A stretch of 12,440 nt of DNA, taken from JAJPJQ01 sp036522615 (lineage in GTDB: Bacteria; Desulfobacterota; Binatia; UBA9968). Within the stretch, counting starts at the first letter, position 1. Every line of letters starts with the position of its first letter. The notes under the pieces are model-generated. The model did no database searches. It saw nothing but the letters and a program-made list of their open reading frames with translations, and was not told the DNA's origin. The position numbers were made by a program, and so were the translations under genes. Location of the stretch: NCBI GenBank assembly GCA_036522615.1, contig DATDFN010000250.1, forward strand, positions 1-12,440, written 5' to 3'. Positions 8,831 to 12,440 of the stretch are shown one piece after another.

Positions 8831-9589
8831 ATGAGCGCGGAAAAGAAATTATCGGGCAAGGTCGCGATCGTAACCGGAGCGTCCAAGGGCATCGGCGCCG
8901 GCATCGCGAAGGAGATGGCCGCCGCGGGAGCGTCGGTCGTCGTCAACTATTCGTCGAGCAAGAAGGGCGCGGACGAAGTCGTCGCCGCGATCAAAAAGAA
9001 CGGCGGTCAGGCAATCGCCTTGCAGGCCGACATGGCGAAGAAGTCGGAGATCGAGCGTTTGTTTTCAGAAGCGGTGCGGGCGTTCGGCAGGGTCGACATC
9101 CTGGTGAACAACGCGGGCATTTACGAGTTCGCGCCGCTCGAAGCGATCACCGAGGAGCACTTCCACAAACACTTCAATCTCAACGTCCTCGGAGTGATTC
9201 TCGCCTCGCAGCAGGCGGCGAAATATTTCGGCCGCGAAGGCGGCAGCATCATCAACATCAGCTCGCTTGCAAGCACTAAGGCGCCGCCTACGTTCGCGGT
9301 GTACAGCGCCACCAAAGGCGCGGTCGATACCTTGACGAAGGCGCTCGCCAACGAGCTCGGCCCGCGCAACATTCGCGTCAACGCCATCAATCCCGGCGTG
9401 GTGATAACCGAAGGCGTCCACGCGGCGGGAGTCGTCGGCAGCGATTTCGAAAAGCAGGCTGTCGCGCAGACGCCGCTCGGCCGCACGGGGCTGCCCGCGG
9501 ATATCGCACCGGCGGCGGTTTTTCTCGCCTCGTCCGATGCGTCGTGGCTCACAGGCGAAACGCTGGTCATCTCGGGCGGCCTGAACTGA
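8831..9589 (+). CDS. Short-chain dehydrogenase/reductase (SDR, classical)
   Basis: The 252-residue protein is a complete classical SDR. The nucleotide-binding TGASKGIG is at 15-22, NNAG at 93-96 and the catalytic residues are Asn116, Ser145, Tyr158 (in AVYSATKGA) and Lys162. RVNAINPGVV (about 182-191) and the end WLTGETLVISGG match FabG-like and glucose 1-dehydrogenase-like members that keep the tetramer interface. After the second strand comes NYSSSK (39-44), which in this family usually goes with NADP(H) rather than NAD(H). It would reduce a keto group or oxidise an alcohol; the substrate is not identifiable. The ATG is preceded by GAGGAGG at good spacing. Next on the same strand, 64 bp on, is a small secreted protein and then an aldo/keto reductase, a loose oxidoreductase neighbourhood. 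Confidence 0.95.
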   Translation: MSAEKKLSGKVAIVTGASKGIGAGIAKEMAAAGASVVVNYSSSKKGADEVVAAIKKNGGQAIALQADMAKKSEIERLFSEAVRAFGRVDILVNNAGIYEFAPLEAITEEHFHKHFNLNVLGVILASQQAAKYFGREGGSIINISSLASTKAPPTFAVYSATKGAVDTLTKALANELGPRNIRVNAINPGVVITEGVHAAGVVGSDFEKQAVAQTPLGRTGLPADIAPAAVFLASSDASWLTGETLVISGGLN

Positions 9590-9653
9590 GAGCCGCCCCT
9601 CATCTTCGACAGGCTAGCGGGCGCGGTGAAATCGCGTAAGGAGGGTAGATGAG

Positions 9654-9962
9654 GTGAAGATCGGCTGCCTATTTCTCTGCGCCTTTATTCTGGCCCCCGG
9701 TCTTGCGGCCGACGGCGTTGCGATGGAATCGGACGGCGTCGTCTTGAGAGAGCGCTTGGCGGGGACCAACTACTGTCGACTGCGGTTTCCGGCCATTCGC
9801 GAAGACACTCTCGGGACGGCGTATCCGACGCTCAAGAGCCCGGATTCCGGCGACCTCATCGATTTCTACGGACCGTGCGATGAGAATCCTGTCGGACCCC
9901 GCCAGGTGCTTTCGCAATTGCAGGCCAGACAGCGGCTCCGGCGTATGGAACGCGGAAATTGA
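9654..9962 (+). CDS. Small secreted protein of unknown function
   Basis: The 102-residue product starts with GTG at 9654; AAGGAGGG lies 8 nt upstream, and the nearby ATG at 9649 runs into a stop after two codons. Residues 1-19 form a signal peptide (Lys2, hydrophobic LFLCAFILAPG, likely cut near GLA-AD). The mature part has two cysteines, Cys41 in TNYCRLRFPAIRE and Cys75 in DFYGPCDENPVG, which could form a disulphide in the periplasm. The tail is basic (QARQRLRRMERGN). The pattern of a conserved block (YCRLRFPAIREDTL, then LIDFYGPCD) looks like a real conserved family, but I cannot name it. No enzyme motif is visible. It sits between the SDR and the aldo/keto reductase, with 64 bp on either side. 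Confidence 0.75.
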   Translation: MKIGCLFLCAFILAPGLAADGVAMESDGVVLRERLAGTNYCRLRFPAIREDTLGTAYPTLKSPDSGDLIDFYGPCDENPVGPRQVLSQLQARQRLRRMERGN

Positions 9963-10026
9963 ATCGCTGACAGCGAGCGAGGAACACGAGCGCGGGGTGA
10001 ATCAAAGACAAAGAAAGGATTGAAAA

Positions 10027-11088
10027 ATGCACTACACAACGCTCGGCGATACGGGTCTCCTGGTGTCGCGGCTGTGCTTCGGCGCGATGACGTTCGGAGG
10101 GGGCGAAGGCATTTACAAGGTCATCGGCGCGAGTGGCCAGAAGGAAGCCGACGAGCTCATCAAGGCGTCGGTTGAGGCGGGAATCAATTTCTTCGATACC
10201 GCGGATGCGTACGCCGAAGGCGAGAGCGAGACGATCCTCGGCCAGTCGTTCAAGAATCTGAAACTCTCGCGCAAGGACGTCGTCATCGCAACTAAGGTCT
10301 ACAGCCGCGTCGGACCGGGGCGGAACGATGTCGGCGCTTCGCGCGGTCATATCATGGATGCCGTCGACGCGAGCCTGAGCCGTCTGCAAACCGACCACAT
10401 CGACCTGTACCAGATCCACGCGAGCGACCGCGTGACTCCCGTCGAGGAGACGCTCGGCGCGCTCGATACGCTCGTGCGCAACGGCAAGGTGCGCTACATC
10501 GGGGTCTCGAACTGGCCGGCGTGGAAAATCGCGAAGGCGCGCGGCATATCCGAGCTTAAGAACTTTACCCGCTTCGATACGCTGCAGGCGTATTACTCGA
10601 TCGCCGGCCGCGATCTCGAGCGCGAGCTCGTTCCTTATCTCGAAGCGGAAAAGATGGGACTCCTCGTCTGGAGTCCACTCGCCGGCGGCCTCCTCTCCGG
10701 CAAGTTCAGCCGGAACAATCAGAAGCCCGAAGGCTCGCGCCGCTCCGATTTCGACTTTCCCATCGTCGACAAGGAGCGCGCCTGGAAAATTCTCGACGTC
10801 ATGGCGCCGATCGCGAAGGCGCACGACTGCAGCGCCGCGCGCGTATCGCTCGCGTGGCTGCTGACGCGGCCGGTCGTCACTTCGGTGATTATCGGCGCGA
10901 GGAGAATCGGCCAGCTTCAGGACAATCTCGCCGCCGTCGACCTCAAGCTCACGGACGACGAGATCAAAAGACTCGATGAAGTCAGCGCGCTGCCGCCCGA
11001 ATACCCCGGCTGGATGATCCCCCACCAAGGCACCGACCGTCTCGGCGCGTTGGGGAGCCCGGTTTGGGAGCAGCGGCGCCAAGCATGA
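10027..11088 (+). CDS. Aldo/keto reductase
   Basis: The 353-residue protein is a complete AKR-superfamily TIM barrel. The catalytic tetrad is readable: Asp57 and Tyr62 (FFDTADAYAEG), Lys90 (VVIATKV) and His131 (LYQIHASD). The start, MHYTTLGDTGLLVSRLCFGAMTFG split here as MHYTTLGDTG / LLVSRLCFGA, and GVSNWPAWKI, VWSPLAGGLLSGKF and SVIIGARRIGQLQDNL are the usual NADP(H)-site blocks of the YajO / general-stress-protein-69 branch. It probably reduces aldehydes or ketones with NADPH in the cytosol. The substrate is unknown. Length is normal for this branch. AAAGGA lies about 8 nt before the ATG. It shares direction with the SDR and could be read from the same transcript. There is no sign of damage or transfer. 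Confidence 0.95.
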   Translation: MHYTTLGDTGLLVSRLCFGAMTFGGGEGIYKVIGASGQKEADELIKASVEAGINFFDTADAYAEGESETILGQSFKNLKLSRKDVVIATKVYSRVGPGRNDVGASRGHIMDAVDASLSRLQTDHIDLYQIHASDRVTPVEETLGALDTLVRNGKVRYIGVSNWPAWKIAKARGISELKNFTRFDTLQAYYSIAGRDLERELVPYLEAEKMGLLVWSPLAGGLLSGKFSRNNQKPEGSRRSDFDFPIVDKERAWKILDVMAPIAKAHDCSAARVSLAWLLTRPVVTSVIIGARRIGQLQDNLAAVDLKLTDDEIKRLDEVSALPPEYPGWMIPHQGTDRLGALGSPVWEQRRQA

Positions 11089-11161
11089 ACGGCGGAAGCC
11101 GAGTCTGATCGCGAGGAATAAGCCCGCTTCGGCGCGAGGAAGGGCGGCGATCCCCTCCTCT

Positions 11162-11176
11162 GCGGATCGCATCCGC
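11162..11176 (+). promoter_or_regulatory. Hairpin in the leader of the L31 gene
   Basis: GCGGAT-CGC-ATCCGC is a perfect 6-bp stem with a 3-nt loop, ending 24 nt before the L31 start codon. It has no T-run. It may be a leader structure controlling L31 translation or a protein-binding dyad. It does not resemble the AT-rich Zur box I know from Enterobacteria. Confidence 0.35.
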
Positions 11177-11200
11177 CGGCCGTTGAAAGGATCACCCGAA

Positions 11201-11446
11201 ATGAAAAAAGATATTCACCCCAAGGTTCGTCAGGTGGTTTTTCAAGACACTTCTTCTGATTGTTCCTTTCTCGGAACATCGACCATGGATTCAAAAGAGA
11301 CGATCGAGTGGAAAGACGGGAAGACCTATCCGCTGATAAAGCTCGAGATATCGTCGGCCTCGCATCCGTTCTTCACCGGCAAACAGCGCGTGGCCGATGC
11401 CGGCGGTCGCATCGACCGTTTCAAGAAAAAATACGGAAAGAAGTAA
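11201..11446 (+). CDS. rpmE2: 50S ribosomal protein L31 type B
   Basis: The 81-residue protein matches the type B (C-minus) form of ribosomal protein L31: MKKDIHPKVRQVVFQD, then STMDSKETIEWKDG, YPLIKLEISS, HPFFTGKQ and the ending DRFKKKYGKK. The paired CxxC motifs of the zinc-binding form are absent; a single Cys21 sits where Phe or another hydrophobic residue is common. In many bacteria this zinc-free paralogue is made under zinc limitation and replaces the zinc form on the ribosome. I see no obvious Zur site upstream. ATG 11201 is chosen over an in-frame TTG at 11183 because the conserved N terminus starts here and GAAAGGA lies about 10 nt upstream. It follows the aldo/keto reductase by 112 bp. 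Confidence 0.95.
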   Translation: MKKDIHPKVRQVVFQDTSSDCSFLGTSTMDSKETIEWKDGKTYPLIKLEISSASHPFFTGKQRVADAGGRIDRFKKKYGKK

Positions 11447-11501
11447 AGCCATCAAGACGACAACCGATGCGCAGGTGAGCAGACAAAGGGAGGAGAACCC
11501 C

Positions 11502-12032
11502 ATGTATCGTAAATTCACGGCCTCTCTTTTGTCTCTCATTGTCGCCGCATGCGCGAGCATGCAACAACCTTCTACGGTCAACGTGCCGGATAAGCTCAAG
11601 CCTGGTCCGAATGAATCGCTGGCGATGATCGTTCCTGCGAAAGGCGTGCAAATCTACGAGTGTCGAGCGAAACAGGATCAACCCGGCGCGTATGGATGGG
11701 CATTCGTCGCTCCGGAGGCGGATCTCTTCGATGCCAACGGCAAGAAGATCGGCAGACACTATGCAGGTCCCCATTGGGAATCGGCCGACGGCAGTAAGAT
11801 TGCCGGCACGGTGAAAGCAAGTGCCGATGCGCCACCGGCCGACGCCATACCGTGGTTGCTGCTCGAAGCGAAATCTGACGGCCCTCAGGGTTCGTTCACC
11901 AAGATTACCAGCGTACAACGCTTAAATACCGTTGGCGGCGTTGCTCCTAAAACCGCTTGTTCCCAATCTGCTCTCGGGACAACCGTACGAGTCCCTTACA
12001 CGGCGGACTATTACTTCCTCACCGAGAAGTAA
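11502..12032 (+). CDS. DUF3455-like lipoprotein
   Basis: The 176-residue product begins with a lipoprotein signal, MYRKFTASLLSLIVAAC, with Cys17 in a VAAC lipobox, so it is probably anchored to a membrane facing the periplasm. The mature part has the DUF3455 pattern: a VPDKLKPGPNESLAMIVPAKGVQIYECR segment (read as VPDKLKPGPNE / SLAMIVPAKGVQIYECR), YGWAFVAPEADLFDANGKKIG, HYAGPHWESADGSKIAG, WLLLEAKSDGPQGSFTKITSVQRLNTVGG (two halves) and a late Cys near SQSALG before VPYTADYYF. The family's function is unknown; members are exported and often near stress or redox genes. GGGAGGAG lies 6 nt before ATG 11502, which rules out the longer upstream frame that overlaps L31. It follows L31 by 55 bp and may be co-transcribed. 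Confidence 0.88.
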   Translation: MYRKFTASLLSLIVAACASMQQPSTVNVPDKLKPGPNESLAMIVPAKGVQIYECRAKQDQPGAYGWAFVAPEADLFDANGKKIGRHYAGPHWESADGSKIAGTVKASADAPPADAIPWLLLEAKSDGPQGSFTKITSVQRLNTVGGVAPKTACSQSALGTTVRVPYTADYYFLTEK

Positions 12033-12069
12033 GTTGTTTTGATCATTGTTTGGCAGCCGCCGCGCCGCC

Positions 12070-12101
12070 GCCGAAATCTCGGCGTCTGCCGAAGACTCGG
12101 C
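12070..12101. promoter_or_regulatory. Two tandem GCCGA-N4-TCGGC dyads, possible enhancer site for a sigma-54 activator
   Basis: GCCGA-AATC-TCGGC (12070-12083) and GCCGA-AGAC-TCGGC (12088-12101) are perfect 5-bp dyads with 4-nt centres, separated by 4 nt, so half-sites recur every 9 bp. They lie about 125-155 bp upstream of the start point predicted from the -24/-12 element. Paired dyads at this distance are what enhancer-binding proteins use. Confidence 0.55.
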
Positions 12102-12110
12102 GCGTCTTGA

Positions 12111-12125
12111 GCGCTGCTTCAGCGC
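12111..12125. promoter_or_regulatory. Dyad GCGCTG-CTT-CAGCGC
   Basis: A perfect 6-bp inverted repeat with a 3-nt centre, 9 bp beyond the tandem dyads. It may be another protein site, or a hairpin after the lipoprotein gene, although it lies 79 nt past that stop and has no T-run. Confidence 0.4.
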
Positions 12126-12199
12126 GGCAAAATCGACACACGCCTCCAAGTTTCGCGATTCTTAACGCTTTTCTCGCTTAATCGCATTTTGTCCTGTTC

Positions 12200-12215
12200 T
12201 GGCATCGCGATTGCC
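12200..12215 (+). promoter_or_regulatory. Sigma-54 (-24/-12) promoter
   Basis: TGGCATC-GCGA-TTGCC matches the consensus TGGCACG-N4-TTGCW with the invariant GG and GC at the correct spacing. Transcription should start near 12225, about 18 nt before the ATG at 12243, leaving room for the GAGAGGG ribosome site. An AT-richer stretch (about 12150-12195) separates it from the upstream dyads. Confidence 0.7.
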
Positions 12216-12242
12216 TATGCATGGCTAGAGAGGGCAAAGAAA

Positions 12243-12440
12243 ATGAAAACTGTAGTTGCGGCATTTGGCCTCATGGGCGCTTTGTTGCTTTCGCCGGTCT
12301 CGGCCGACGAGCTGACGAAGCAAGACCTGCTGCATAGGGTTCGGCCGCCAGCTGAGAAGCTGTCGCTCGTCTGGGCCGCCCGAATAGTCAATGACGACAA
12401 ACCTCTCGGCATCGTCACGATGTACGACGATCCCGCAACG
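12243..12440 (+). CDS. Exported protein of unknown function, N-terminal part
   Basis: Sixty-six codons are present before the right edge. The product begins MKTVVAAFGLMGALLLSPVSA, a typical Sec signal peptide likely cut after VSA, and the mature part starts DELTKQDLLHRVRPPAEKL and continues SLVWAARIVNDDKPLGIVTM. No family can be named from this length. The ribosome site GAGAGGG lies about 8-14 nt before the ATG. The gene is read from the sigma-54-like promoter just upstream, so its expression probably depends on an enhancer-binding activator, perhaps the FhlA-like protein in this window. Confidence 0.8.
   Translation, partial: MKTVVAAFGLMGALLLSPVSADELTKQDLLHRVRPPAEKLSLVWAARIVNDDKPLGIVTMYDDPAT

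Noticed and set aside
9964..9976. TCGCT-GAC-AGCGA hairpin after the small secreted protein gene
   Set aside because: The stem is only 5 bp with no T-run, too weak to call a terminator.
9856..11172. Minus-strand open frame (438 codons) opposite the aldo/keto reductase
   Set aside because: The plus strand encodes an intact AKR with all four catalytic residues; the minus frame is its shadow.

Overview
This is a GC-rich bacterial window, roughly 60% G+C or more by eye. It has tightly packed genes, clear Shine-Dalgarno sites (AGGAG/GGAGG), long antisense shadow frames, and no insertion sequence, CRISPR array, tRNA or rRNA that I can see. The gene mix suggests a heterotrophic Gram-negative soil or groundwater lineage of the Deltaproteobacteria / Binatota / Rokubacteria kind: a HyuB-type hydantoinase with M24 creatinase-like proteins, an FhlA-like sigma-54 activator, a DUF3455 lipoprotein, an SDR and an aldo/keto reductase. 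This placement is an inference from gene style, not a phylogenetic result.

Left part (1-4148, minus strand): a compact catabolic operon. In transcription order it holds a nitroreductase-family flavoprotein, a hydantoinase-B/oxoprolinase-family subunit, a creatinase-like M24 protein that has lost most of the metal ligands of the fold, and the start of a second M24 protein that runs off the left edge. Gaps are 0, 8 and 4 nt. An 11-bp perfect inverted repeat sits just upstream of the first gene. The most likely theme is hydrolysis of a cyclic amide, ureide or guanidino-type compound, but the substrate cannot be read from the sequence and no HyuA partner is in view.

Middle part (4346-8453): a small multi-pass membrane protein and a STAS/SpoIIAA-like protein (both minus strand) stand divergent from a 704-residue FhlA-type regulator (GAF-GAF-AAA+-HTH, with the GAFTGA loop that contacts sigma-54). 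A HAD-family hydrolase faces the regulator tail to tail. The 340-bp divergent region carries candidate regulatory sites.

Right part (8454-12440): a 377-bp non-coding stretch with three dyad elements is followed by a plus-strand series: SDR oxidoreductase, small secreted protein, aldo/keto reductase, zinc-free-type ribosomal protein L31, DUF3455 lipoprotein, and the start of an exported protein. The last gene is preceded by a close match to a sigma-54 -24/-12 promoter (12200-12215). About 100-155 bp further upstream lie two tandem GCCGA-N4-TCGGC dyads and a hairpin, the arrangement expected of enhancer sites for a sigma-54 activator. The same dyad core recurs in the long palindrome at 8630-8649. 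This pairing with the FhlA-like regulator is the best lead in the window. I found no clear evidence of an entirely new biological system.
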